Shown: positions 53,649 through 62,420 of the stretch, piece by piece
Position numbering within the stretch: the first letter of the stretch is position 1
Layout of the letters: each line of letters begins with the position of its first letter
NCBI GenBank assembly: GCA_964438735.1
Contig: CAYTLW010000009.1
Location: forward strand, 1 to 64,000
Reading direction: 5' to 3'
Length of the DNA stretch: 64,000 nt
From: CAYTLW01 sp964438735
Lineage (GTDB): Bacteria; Myxococcota_A; UBA9042
Program-made: the position numbers and the translations under genes
The notes under the pieces: generated by a model
Told to the model about the DNA's origin: nothing
Database searches by the model: none
What the model saw: the letters and a program-made list of their open reading frames with translations, nothing else

Positions 53649-55277
53649 ATGGTGTTGGCCACCGAAACACCCAAAAACGAGTTGCCGACGACCGCCAGCA
53701 GTGTGCTTTCGCACATGGCGATCATCGACATGACCGACAACCTGCCGGAGTCGGATGAAGCCGACGCGGCAGTTGAACAGATCGTCGGCAAGCCGCTCAG
53801 TGACGTGCTCTTCGAGACACTCAACCTGCCGGATCCAATCCAGCGGGCGGTGGACGATTTGGGCTTCAGCCATTGCACGCCGATCCAGGCCCTGGCCCTG
53901 CCGCATGCCCTCAAGGGTCGCGACTTGACCGGCCAGGCCCAGACGGGCACGGGCAAGACCGCGGCCTTCCTGATTACGATCCTGAAGGAGTTCCTGGAGA
54001 CGGACCGCACCCACTCCACGGCCCCCAGGGCTGTGGTGGTGGCGCCGACCCGGGAGCTGGCCCTTCAGATCGCCGACGACGCCAACGCCTTGTCGTACTA
54101 CACCGACTACAACGTGGTCAGCGTCTTTGGCGGCATGGACTGGCAGCGACAGGCGCGCGACCTCGAGGGCGAGGTCGACATCGTGGTCGGCACGCCCGGC
54201 CGCATGATGGACTACATGAAGCGCGGCATCCTCGACCTGAGCCATGTGCAGGTGGTGGTTGTGGACGAGGCCGATCGCCTGTTCGACATGGGCTTCATCC
54301 AGGACATCCGCTTCATCCTCGATCGCTGCGCGCGGACCCGCCAGACGCTGCTCTTCTCGGCCACCTTCCCCTTCGAGGTCGCCCGGCTGACCCGCCGCTT
54401 CATGAACGATCCCATCGACGTGAAGATCGAGCCGGATCAAATCACAGCGGCGACCATCGAGCAGATCATCTACCACGTGGCCGAGTTCGAGAAGCTGCAG
54501 TTCCTGCTCTGGCTGCTCGAAGAGGAGCAACCGCGCAAGGCGCTGGTGTTCACCAATACCAAGCGCGCGGGCGAGTGGCTCGGCTTCAAGCTGCACCACA
54601 ATGGCTGGGATGCGGAGTACATCAGCGGCGACATCCCGCAGAAGAAGCGATTGCGCCTGGTGGACGACTTCAAAAACGACAAGATCGAGGTCCTGGTCGC
54701 GACGGATGTGGCCGGTCGTGGCCTGCATGTGGACGACATCGACCTGGTGGTGAACTTCGATCTGCCCGAAGACGCCCACGACTACGTGCACCGGATCGGT
54801 CGCACCGGGCGTGCCGGCAATCGTGGCAAGGCGGTGAGCCTGGCCGACGAGCGCCTGGTCGCAGGTCTGGTCGGGATCGAGCGCTACATCGGTCGGCGCA
54901 TCAAGGCGCTGGTGCCCGACGACGAGATGTTCCTGCGCGATCAGAGTCCGTCCTATCGCGCCTCTCGACCGCAGCGCGGCGGGGGACGACGAGATGGACG
55001 TGGCGGCGGCGGTCGCGGGCGCTCGGATCGAAGCCGCGGGCGCAACGACGGCCGCGGGCGCAGCGACGGCAGGCGAGACGAGCGCGGGCCCAAGCCGACA
55101 GAGGGGCGCGCGGACGCAGCCGCAGACGGAGCGTCCCCGGCCGCGACGGCAGACGGCGATGCAGCGCCGAAGAAGAAGCGACGACGACGGCGACGGCGCG
55201 GCCGAGGCGGGGATGGCCAGGGGCAGGCGCCCGGTGGCTCGGATGCGCCCTCCTCCGGCGGCGAAGGCGGCTCTTGA
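53649..55277 (+). CDS. DEAD-box ATP-dependent RNA helicase
   Basis: A 542-aa helicase of the RhlB/RhlE type. Q motif FSHCTPIQALALP, Walker A AQTGTGKTAAF, PTRELALQI, GTPGRMMDY, DEAD in VVVDEADRLFDMGF, and SATF are present. The second RecA domain has VFTNTKRAGEWLG, ATDVAGRGLHVDDIDLV and HRIGRTGRAGNRGKA. A C-terminal Arg/Gly-rich and Lys/Arg-rich tail of about 110 residues should bind RNA. ATG 53649 is chosen for its GGAGG at good spacing; ATG 53616 and GTG 53526 are alternatives. It lies between two tRNA genes and may assist ribosome assembly or RNA decay. Confidence 0.94.
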   Translation: MVLATETPKNELPTTASSVLSHMAIIDMTDNLPESDEADAAVEQIVGKPLSDVLFETLNLPDPIQRAVDDLGFSHCTPIQALALPHALKGRDLTGQAQTGTGKTAAFLITILKEFLETDRTHSTAPRAVVVAPTRELALQIADDANALSYYTDYNVVSVFGGMDWQRQARDLEGEVDIVVGTPGRMMDYMKRGILDLSHVQVVVVDEADRLFDMGFIQDIRFILDRCARTRQTLLFSATFPFEVARLTRRFMNDPIDVKIEPDQITAATIEQIIYHVAEFEKLQFLLWLLEEEQPRKALVFTNTKRAGEWLGFKLHHNGWDAEYISGDIPQKKRLRLVDDFKNDKIEVLVATDVAGRGLHVDDIDLVVNFDLPEDAHDYVHRIGRTGRAGNRGKAVSLADERLVAGLVGIERYIGRRIKALVPDDEMFLRDQSPSYRASRPQRGGGRRDGRGGGGRGRSDRSRGRNDGRGRSDGRRDERGPKPTEGRADAAADGASPAATADGDAAPKKKRRRRRRRGRGGDGQGQAPGGSDAPSSGGEGGS

Positions 55278-55339
55278 CAGACGCTGCGACCGGGCGCAAT
55301 CTCCTCCCGCTCCGGGGGCATGCGAGCCCTCGCAGCCAT

Positions 55340-55427
55340 GCGAAAGTGGCGGAATTGGTAGACGCGCTAGATTCAGGTTCTAGTGTCCTTTATGGACGTG
55401 GGGGTTCAAGTCCCCCCTTTCGCACCA
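55340..55427 (+). tRNA. tRNA-Leu (anticodon CAG)
   Basis: Class II tRNA with long variable arm (TGTCC/GGACG). Acceptor GCGAAAG pairs with CTTTCGC, and the anticodon stem CTAGA/TCTAG has loop TTCAGGT. The T stem is GGGGG/CCCCC. The discriminator base is A and CCA is encoded. Confidence 0.97.
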
Positions 55428-55483
55428 AGACACGACCGGCCCATTGGCCTGCACTGTGCTCGGCGCAGGCGCTCGGCGCAGAC

Positions 55484-56011
55484 ATGTTCCGACCGACCTC
55501 CCCACGCACCCGCTTCATCTTCGTCTCGCTGCTGTTGTTGGCCGCGCATGGCGCCCTGTCGGGCTGCAATCGCTCGCCTGCCGACCAGCTCATCGAGCGC
55601 AGCATCGAACAGCTGGAGGCCGCCGAGCGGCTGCTCGAAGAGAACGCGCCCGACCCGATCGCGTTGAAGCTGGCCGTGATGGATTACCGGCGCGAGCATC
55701 GCGACGCGCTGCGCAAGCTGCGAACCGATGGCGACGCCGTTCTGGCCGGTATGGATGAGGCCGCGCGCAAGCGCCTGTCCGCCGACTCTCGGACGCGCAG
55801 CCTGAGCATCATCACGCGAATCGACAACCTGGTGAAGCGCTACCCGAAGCCGCGTAACGCGCGCGTGGCGGTACAACCGTTGGTCGCCCAGGCCACGCCC
55901 CGACCGAAGCGCCGTAGCGGGACGTTCCGCCCCTGGGCGCCCCCCCTGCCGCCTGCGACGCACGACCATCCACCGGCGGACACGCCTGCGCCGGTGACAC
56001 CGCCCCTGTAA
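55484..56011 (+). CDS. small helical lipoprotein upstream of lnt
   Basis: A 175-aa secreted lipoprotein starting MFRPTSPRTRFIFVSLLLLA, lipobox GALSGC. The mature part to residue about 130 is helical and rich in Arg, Glu and Leu (QLIERSIEQLEAAERLLEEN), likely a coiled coil. A Pro-rich tail follows. The stop TAA shares its last base with the ATG of lnt (TAATG), so both are translated from one message. It may be a client or partner of the unusual acyltransferase. No family recognised. Confidence 0.78.
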   Translation: MFRPTSPRTRFIFVSLLLLAAHGALSGCNRSPADQLIERSIEQLEAAERLLEENAPDPIALKLAVMDYRREHRDALRKLRTDGDAVLAGMDEAARKRLSADSRTRSLSIITRIDNLVKRYPKPRNARVAVQPLVAQATPRPKRRSGTFRPWAPPLPPATHDHPPADTPAPVTPPL

Positions 56012-58701
56012 TGGCCGAGTCGCGCCCGCTGCCGCTGCCGCTACGCCTGCTGCTGGCCGTCGCCTCCGGGGTGCTGGTCTTCACGTCCTTCCCGAATTGG
56101 AACATCCATCAAAACGCGTGGTACGGGCTCGTGCCGCTGCTGATCGCGTGCCGGGGTTGCGGGGTCAAGCATGCCTTCCTGCTGGGCCTGCTCGCGGGCA
56201 CGGTCACCAACGTCGGCGGCTTCCATTGGATGACCGGGATGTTGGAGGAATTCGGCCACCTGCCGTGGCCGATCGCGTGGGCGATTCTGGCCCTGCAGGC
56301 CGTCACCCAGGGCCTCACCATGGCCATCGGTGCCGGGCTGTGGCGCTACCTGGTGCAGCGTGGGGCGCCACCGGGCCGCGCCGCCTTCCTGTCCCTCTGG
56401 GCGGGCGAGGTCGTGGTGCCGATGATCTTTCCCTGGTACATGGCCAACGGCCTCAGTCACCTGCCCCTGATGCAGCAGACCGCCGATCTCGGCGGTGTGC
56501 ACCTGGTCAGCGCCATGCTCTATGCCAGCAACGCCGCCCTGGCGGAGTTGATCGCCTGGCCACTGGATCGGCGTCGCCCATCCTGGCCACTGGTGATCGG
56601 AGCTGCAGTCGCGGCCCTGTCGGCGGCAGGGTATGGCGTCTGGCGCATGGACGTCATCGACAGCAGACAGTCCGCGGCGCCGTCGATGCGCATCGGTCTG
56701 GTCGAGGGCAACATCGGCATCTTCGAAAAACAGGCCAAGCACCTCGAGGGGGCGTTGCGCGTGCAGACCTTGCGCAACAACCTGCTCATCCACCAGCGCA
56801 TGAGCGCGGAGTTGGAGGCGGCCGGTGCCGAGTTGATCCTGTGGCCGGAGAGCGCCTACATGCCCTACGGCGCGATCCCGATCCTGCATGGCAGCGATCG
56901 CCACCTGCTCATCGGCGATGGCGGCACGTTCCTGCGCCACGACGGCGAACGCGTCGTGCCAGCGGCGGCCGAGCGCCTGGGGATGCCGCGTACGAGCGGG
57001 CTGTTGACCGGCTTGAGCAGCCCGCGCGGCGACTGGTGGCGCTACGTGATCGACGGCCGACGGGTGATCTCCATCACCGGAAGGGCCAGCCACGAGATCG
57101 CCATGCCCGAGGGCGAGACGGCGGTGACCACCGTGGCCGTGCCATCGGATATGTTCGGCCGCGTGCAGCCGGGGCTCGTGGTCGGCCGCAGCGGCCGGGT
57201 GTGGTCCCTGGAGTGGCCCGCCAGGCCAGGCAAGGGCAAGGCGGTGGCCGAATCCGAGCCGACGCTGGTCGAGGTTCCCAACCACGGCATTGGCGAGGTG
57301 GACATCACCTCAGCGGCGCGCAGTGGCGCGGGCACGCTCATCCTCGCCGGGCGGAACGGTGTCCTGATTCGCCAGGCGGGCTTCTCGATTCAGCGCATGG
57401 CCAGCCCCACGAAGAAGGATCTGTGGGCGGTGGCCGGCGATCCGCTGGGCCGCCAGCTGCTGGCCGTCGGCGCCGGCGGCACCATCGTCGCCAGTCGCGG
57501 ACAGCGCTGGCGCAGGGTGCGCACGGGCGGCGCCGATCTCTATGCCGTCTGGTTCGATGTGGACGGCAGCGCCTGGGCGGGCGGTCAAAACGGCACGCTT
57601 CTGCACTCGACCTCCGATGGGCGCTGGCGACGGGTGCCCCTGGGCGCCAACGTGGACGTACTCGGCGGCGCCTGTGATTCCGAAGGGGTCGCCCTGGTCA
57701 TCGGCCGCGGTGGACGCGTGTTCTCCAATGCGGGCGGCTCGTTCCGCGAGATTCCTGGGGGCACGCAGAAGGAGCTCACCGCCATCGTCGGCATGCAACC
57801 CAACGCCTCCTACGTCATCCCGCGCAGCGCCAAACGCGTCCTGCCAGCCCGCGCGCCGCTGCCCAAAGCCGGGCTGAAATTCCCGGAAAATGTCGTCGCC
57901 GATGGTCGAGTGACGGAGTTCGACCGCTCCACACCCATGCGCGGCTTCTCCGTGCCCATGCTCTTCGGCGCGCTGACCTACGACGGCATCCTGACGCCGC
58001 GCAACGCCGACTGCGAGGCCTGCTACAACAGCGCCCTGATCATCGATGGGAAGGGCAACGTCCTGGATCTCTACGACAAGCGCTACCTGCTGGTCTTCGG
58101 CGAGTACCTGCCCTTCGGCGAGACGTGGCCTCAGCTGTACAAGCTGCTGCCCGAGGGCTCCCGCTTCCAGCCGGGCACGCGCACCACGCCCATGCTGTTC
58201 GGCAAGGCGCGAATCGGCATGTTGATCTGCTACGAGGACCTGCTGCCACGGCATGTGATCCGGGTCGCCGCCCACGATCCCAACGTCTTCATCAACCTGA
58301 CCAACGACGCCTGGTTCGGCAAAAGCGCCGAGCCCTACCATCACCTGCAGCTGGCCCAGTTGCGCAGCATCGAGTACCGGCGCTGGCTGATCCGCTCGAC
58401 CAATACCGGGGTGAGTGTCTTCATCGACGCCAACGGTCGCCGCGTGCAGGAGACGAGCCTGGACGGCGCCGAGACGATGCTGCGCGATGTACCGCTGATG
58501 GAAGGTCGCACGATCTACGCCATGACCGGCGACTGGCCCCCGGTGGTGCTGTTGATTCTGTTGCTGCTGACCTGGGCCAGGGCGCTTCGCGATTCCAGCC
58601 CCACTGGCCGCGCGAGCGGCAAACGTACCGCCAAGAAGCGCAAGCGAAAGAAACGGGCCAAGGCCGATGGCGAGACCATGGAGCCCGCCCGATTGGGCTA
58701 G
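56011..58701 (+). CDS. lnt: apolipoprotein N-acyltransferase Lnt with inserted beta-propeller
   Basis: An 896-aa inner-membrane enzyme that adds the third acyl chain to lipoproteins; usual length is about 510 aa. N-terminal helices (FPNWNIHQNAWYGLVPLLIA onward) and the nitrilase-like domain are present. The catalytic triad is visible: Glu280 (LILWPESAY), Lys690 (DLYDKRYLLVFGEYLPFGE) and Cys740 (GMLICYEDLLP). Between Glu and Lys lie 410 residues instead of about 68. The extra part, roughly residues 300-640, has five repeats about 50 residues apart of the type VVGRSGRVW, LAGRNGVLI, AVGAGGTIV, AGGQNGTLL, VIGRGGRVF, resembling Ycf48/BNR-like beta-propellers. It should face the periplasm. The frame is continuous. 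Confidence 0.93.
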   Translation: MAESRPLPLPLRLLLAVASGVLVFTSFPNWNIHQNAWYGLVPLLIACRGCGVKHAFLLGLLAGTVTNVGGFHWMTGMLEEFGHLPWPIAWAILALQAVTQGLTMAIGAGLWRYLVQRGAPPGRAAFLSLWAGEVVVPMIFPWYMANGLSHLPLMQQTADLGGVHLVSAMLYASNAALAELIAWPLDRRRPSWPLVIGAAVAALSAAGYGVWRMDVIDSRQSAAPSMRIGLVEGNIGIFEKQAKHLEGALRVQTLRNNLLIHQRMSAELEAAGAELILWPESAYMPYGAIPILHGSDRHLLIGDGGTFLRHDGERVVPAAAERLGMPRTSGLLTGLSSPRGDWWRYVIDGRRVISITGRASHEIAMPEGETAVTTVAVPSDMFGRVQPGLVVGRSGRVWSLEWPARPGKGKAVAESEPTLVEVPNHGIGEVDITSAARSGAGTLILAGRNGVLIRQAGFSIQRMASPTKKDLWAVAGDPLGRQLLAVGAGGTIVASRGQRWRRVRTGGADLYAVWFDVDGSAWAGGQNGTLLHSTSDGRWRRVPLGANVDVLGGACDSEGVALVIGRGGRVFSNAGGSFREIPGGTQKELTAIVGMQPNASYVIPRSAKRVLPARAPLPKAGLKFPENVVADGRVTEFDRSTPMRGFSVPMLFGALTYDGILTPRNADCEACYNSALIIDGKGNVLDLYDKRYLLVFGEYLPFGETWPQLYKLLPEGSRFQPGTRTTPMLFGKARIGMLICYEDLLPRHVIRVAAHDPNVFINLTNDAWFGKSAEPYHHLQLAQLRSIEYRRWLIRSTNTGVSVFIDANGRRVQETSLDGAETMLRDVPLMEGRTIYAMTGDWPPVVLLILLLLTWARALRDSSPTGRASGKRTAKKRKRKKRAKADGETMEPARLG

Positions 58702-59351
58702 TTTCGCGCTTCGACCTGGCCCTGCAGCAGCAGCGCGAGGGCGTTATCGGCGAGCTTGGGCCGCCAGGCGGTGCCGATACTCTCCGGATGGAATTGCACG
58801 GTCTCGATTGGCCACCGGCGATGGCGCATACCCATGATCACCGGCTCACCGACCGCCCCGTCATGCTCAGCCAGCGTGGCGCTCACCAACAGCTCATCGG
58901 GGATGCTCGCGCCCGCGACCACCAGGCTGTGGTAGCGCATCGCCGACAGCGGGGAGGACAGCCCGGCAAAGACGCCCTGGCCGTCGTGCTGAATCGAAGA
59001 CGCCTTGCCGTGCATCACCTTTGGAGCCGGCACGATACGGCCACCAAATGCCACCGCCAGGCTCTGGTGGCCCAGACAGACGCCAAATAGGGGCAATCGA
59101 CCGGCCGCCGCGCGGATCAGGTCGACGGTGATGCCCGCTTCGGCTGGTGTGTCCGGGCCCGGCGACAGCACGATGCCGTCGGGTCGCCAGTCCAGGGCTT
59201 CGTCTACCGAACAGCGATCGTTCCGGCGAACCTCGATCTGGAGCGACTGCCCAGTCCGTTCGCCCGCCTCGTGCAAGGCGTGAACCAGGTTCCAGGTGAA
59301 CGAGTCATAGTTGTCGATCACCAACAGGCGTGCGGACGCCGGGCCGGTCAC
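58698..59351 (-). CDS. glutamine amidotransferase, anthranilate/aminodeoxychorismate synthase component II
   Basis: A 217-aa class I glutamine amidotransferase that supplies ammonia to chorismate-utilising enzymes of tryptophan or folate synthesis. LLVIDNYDSFTWNLVHAL, the nucleophile Cys in FGVCLGHQSLA, MHGKAS, and His/Glu in VQFHPESIGT are intact. TrpG and PabA cannot be separated by sequence alone, and no TrpE or PabB is in view. Start GTG 59351 overlaps the stop of the large lipoprotein (GTGA), an odd partnership. It converges with lnt, overlapping by four bases. Confidence 0.93.
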   Translation of the reverse strand: MTGPASARLLVIDNYDSFTWNLVHALHEAGERTGQSLQIEVRRNDRCSVDEALDWRPDGIVLSPGPDTPAEAGITVDLIRAAAGRLPLFGVCLGHQSLAVAFGGRIVPAPKVMHGKASSIQHDGQGVFAGLSSPLSAMRYHSLVVAGASIPDELLVSATLAEHDGAVGEPVIMGMRHRRWPIETVQFHPESIGTAWRPKLADNALALLLQGQVEARN

Positions 59352-62293
59352 AGCGGGAAGACGTAGAAGGTGGCCAGCTCCTTGGCGACCCCTTTGTAGT
59401 CATCGCTGGTCTTGTTCGGCGTGATGCCACCAGGGGCGACCTTGCCGCCGTCCTTGGTCACCACGGCGGCGAAAAAGGCGACCTTGGTACCCGCCTTCGG
59501 CACCCCCTGGGGGAAGACGGTCTTGAGCGGAATCGACGCCTCGACGCCGATGCCCGCCTTGGCCACCACCTGACCGGACAGCCAGCTGAAGTCGGACACG
59601 TTCTTCATGTCGCGCCAGCCGGCATCCTTGCTCTCGCCGAGCACCTTGCCGTCGAAGGATTTCATGCCGACCGTGGCGAATCCAAAATCGATGCCGAAGC
59701 CGGTGTCTGTGACCGTCAGCACGCTGGACAGGGCGTCATCGACCAGGTTGTCGCTGTTCTTGTTGTCCTTGAGCGAGGCCGGATCCTTGGCGCCGGTTTT
59801 GCTGCCATGGTCCACGTCCAGGTAGACGACGATCGCGTTGAGCGCCTCGCAGGTAGCCTGCACGCCGACATAGAGGTTGTCCTTGTCGTAGGCGGCATAG
59901 GAGAGCTTGACGAAGTTGTTGGCCCAGCCACTGGATGCGTTGTTCAGCCCCAGTTGGGTGGCGGTCGTCCACTCCTCGATGGTCACCTTACCGTCCATGG
60001 TTGGCGTGTGGATGGGCACGAAATGCAAGGCGTTGTCCAGTGTGATGGCCGGCGCGCCGGTGGGCGTGACGATCACCGACGCCGGCTTGGGCGGCCAGGT
60101 GGGCATGGGTCCGGGCCCCTTGGGGATCTTCACGCTCAGACCGTTGGCGACCACGGCTGCATCCGACGCGGTGGAGGGCAGCGGGAAGACGCTGCTCTTG
60201 ATCTCGACCTTGAAGTCGGTCTTGAGGTTCTTGCCCAGGATCACCATGGTCGAGCCGCCCTTGGCCGACGCCCAGACGGGATCGATGCCGGTGACCTTGG
60301 GCGTGGTGTCCTTGGTGGTCACCTTGATGGTGCCCAGCTTGTCGGGTGCCATGCCGTTCTCCGAGCCGTCGCTATCGCCCACGACCGTCTTGCCGGCGTA
60401 GGTGGCGCGCACCGTGAACAGGTAGTTGCCCAGGGGCAGCACGCCGAAGTCAGCGCTGTAGGTCTCCTCACCCTTACCGAACTGATCTTCTTCGACGAAC
60501 GTGCCGGGTTGCCATTTCCACGCCTTGGCGGTGGGCAGGCTGCCGGTTGGGCCATAGCCGAACTCGAAGGTCACGTCCTTGTTCTGACCGGGATCGGTAG
60601 TCACGCCGGCGACGCGAACCCGGCCCTTGGCGCCCTTGATGGCCTCGCCTTCCTCGGCTGCCACCGCGATCGGCTCCAGCAGCAGGACCTGGGGTTCGGG
60701 CGGTGGATCGTAGGTGAACGCGGCGTCCTTGCTCACGGTATCGCCGCCGCCGTTGTCGACCTCGACAGCCACCGCGCCCGACTTATCACCCTTGGGCGAG
60801 GTGCAGGCGAGCTTGCCCGCATCCTTGAGCGCGCAGGTGGCGTCCTTGCCGCCAAAGCGCACCACGGCGCCCACCTTGAAGCCGCCGCCCAACACATCGG
60901 TCTTGGTGCCGCCCACCAGCGGGCCCTTGGCCGGCTCCACCTTGTCGAGCCAGAGCGTATCGACGCACTTGCTGTCGACGCACTTCTGCTTGGCACCGCA
61001 TGTGCCACCGCAGGGGTCGACCGTCTTGTCGACGCACTTGCCTTCCTTGCACTCCTGCTTGTCGGTGCACTGTCCGCCGCAGGGGTCGGCGTCGACGCAC
61101 TTGCCTTCCTTGCACTCCTGTTTGTCGGTGCAGGTGCCACCACAGGCGTCCTTGTCGACGCACTTGCCATCCTTGCACTCCTGCTCAGCGGTGCATTTGC
61201 CGGCGCAGGGGTCGGCGGTCTTGGGCACGCACTTGCCGCCCTTGCACTCCTGCTCGGCGGAGCAGGCGGGTTCGCAGCCACCCGGGATCACGATGGCGGT
61301 GTTCTTCACCTTGCCCTTGGAGTCCAGCGAGTGGATCACCTCGACGCTCTGCCAGCCGCCAGCGCCATCGGCTGCCCACGCGCTGACGCCCTCGGCGTGC
61401 GCGTTGACACCGGATTTGTACTCCTTGCCAGCCTCCGGCGCGGTGTCGCCCTGGGTGGCGACCCAGACGAATTGCACCTCTTCACCCGGATTGAGCAGGC
61501 CATCGTGGCTGCCAAGATTCTTGGAATGCACGTAGGTATAGACGCCGTCATCGGCCTTCTCATCGCCCTTGTTGCCGTCGTCGAGCAGCTGGCGCGGGGT
61601 CCACATATTCATGGTCCCCTTGACGAAGAACTTGTGTGGTTTGTCGGCCCAACTTGCGTACTTCTCGTGCAGTTTCGACACGTCCAGGCTGATCTTCATG
61701 TCCACATCACCGTGTTTGGTGATGGCCATGCCCTTGGCCGCCACCACGCCCGTGGCGCCCTTCTTCACCTCGAGGCTTCCGTCGGGGCCGATCCACATCC
61801 AGTTGTCGAGCTCGTTGAGCAACCCGTACTGGAAAACGGCGTCCTCAGCGGCGACGAACTTCACCGCGGTGGTGAAGATGTGATCGCCCTTGGTCGCACC
61901 CTCGCGTTCGTGGCCGCCGGCCGAGATGGGGCCGTCATCCCAGACGAAGGGGAAGGGGCCGTCGGTCGGCAACCAGCTGTCGGCGTAGACAATGGTGTTG
62001 GTCTCTTCATCCCAGCTGAAGGAGCCGGTCCACTTGATCTCTTCGTCGGCGAAGGTCTTGTTGGCCGTGTCGTCGATGTCGATGGTCAACCACAGGTCGC
62101 CGGTGGGCGCCGGCCCGGTGTCCTTGACGGCCGTGTCGTCGCCGCCGAACTGAATGGTATCGGTGCCGACGCCATCGCTGGTGTCGACGGCAGCTGGCGG
62201 CTTTTGATCGGGTTCGGCGCTGCATGCCCAGGTGCCCAGGACCAGCCCCGTTGTGATCGAGCCGACAGCAATCCGCTTCACGATAGCGTTCAT
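59348..62293 (-). CDS. large lipoprotein with Cys-repeat array, two IPT/TIG domains and CBM9-like C-terminus
   Basis: A 981-aa secreted protein. The signal peptide MNAIVKRIAVGSITTGLVLG ends near TWAC, a loose lipobox. After an Asp/Thr-rich linker come two beta-sandwich-like regions (about 65-340). Residues about 345-455 hold five repeats of the form CxxxCxxxQECKxGKCV. IPT/TIG domains follow at about 455-540 (VEPAKGPLVGGTKTDVLGGG) and 645-740 (IDPVWASAKGGSTMVILGKN). The end (about 745-980) resembles a CBM9/DOMON-type sandwich (MDGKVTIEEWTTATQLGLNN, YAAYDKDNLYVGVQATCE). Likely a surface adhesin or carbohydrate-binding protein. Its stop overlaps the amidotransferase start. Confidence 0.85.
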   Translation of the reverse strand: MNAIVKRIAVGSITTGLVLGTWACSAEPDQKPPAAVDTSDGVGTDTIQFGGDDTAVKDTGPAPTGDLWLTIDIDDTANKTFADEEIKWTGSFSWDEETNTIVYADSWLPTDGPFPFVWDDGPISAGGHEREGATKGDHIFTTAVKFVAAEDAVFQYGLLNELDNWMWIGPDGSLEVKKGATGVVAAKGMAITKHGDVDMKISLDVSKLHEKYASWADKPHKFFVKGTMNMWTPRQLLDDGNKGDEKADDGVYTYVHSKNLGSHDGLLNPGEEVQFVWVATQGDTAPEAGKEYKSGVNAHAEGVSAWAADGAGGWQSVEVIHSLDSKGKVKNTAIVIPGGCEPACSAEQECKGGKCVPKTADPCAGKCTAEQECKDGKCVDKDACGGTCTDKQECKEGKCVDADPCGGQCTDKQECKEGKCVDKTVDPCGGTCGAKQKCVDSKCVDTLWLDKVEPAKGPLVGGTKTDVLGGGFKVGAVVRFGGKDATCALKDAGKLACTSPKGDKSGAVAVEVDNGGGDTVSKDAAFTYDPPPEPQVLLLEPIAVAAEEGEAIKGAKGRVRVAGVTTDPGQNKDVTFEFGYGPTGSLPTAKAWKWQPGTFVEEDQFGKGEETYSADFGVLPLGNYLFTVRATYAGKTVVGDSDGSENGMAPDKLGTIKVTTKDTTPKVTGIDPVWASAKGGSTMVILGKNLKTDFKVEIKSSVFPLPSTASDAAVVANGLSVKIPKGPGPMPTWPPKPASVIVTPTGAPAITLDNALHFVPIHTPTMDGKVTIEEWTTATQLGLNNASSGWANNFVKLSYAAYDKDNLYVGVQATCEALNAIVVYLDVDHGSKTGAKDPASLKDNKNSDNLVDDALSSVLTVTDTGFGIDFGFATVGMKSFDGKVLGESKDAGWRDMKNVSDFSWLSGQVVAKAGIGVEASIPLKTVFPQGVPKAGTKVAFFAAVVTKDGGKVAPGGITPNKTSDDYKGVAKELATFYVFPL

Positions 62294-62420
62294 CCGCGAT
62301 TCCTCCGGCGCCGATCAGGCGACGCGCTGGACGTCGCGCCGGCACTCGCCGATGGGCGGGCGGCGCGGCGGCCAACAGGCTGCCACTTCGCGGGCGCTGT
62401 TTCCAGCCCGACGCTATGTC

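Noticed and set aside
53873..56011. A 712-codon plus-strand frame crossing the helicase and tRNA-Leu
   Set aside because: It runs in the wrong frame through DEAD-box motifs and through a tRNA gene. Only its last 175 codons, from ATG 55484, are a real gene.
60990..61290. Regularly spaced DNA repeats resembling a small CRISPR array
   Set aside because: They are in-frame coding repeats of the Cys motif of the lipoprotein. Spacers are not unique and no cas genes are present.
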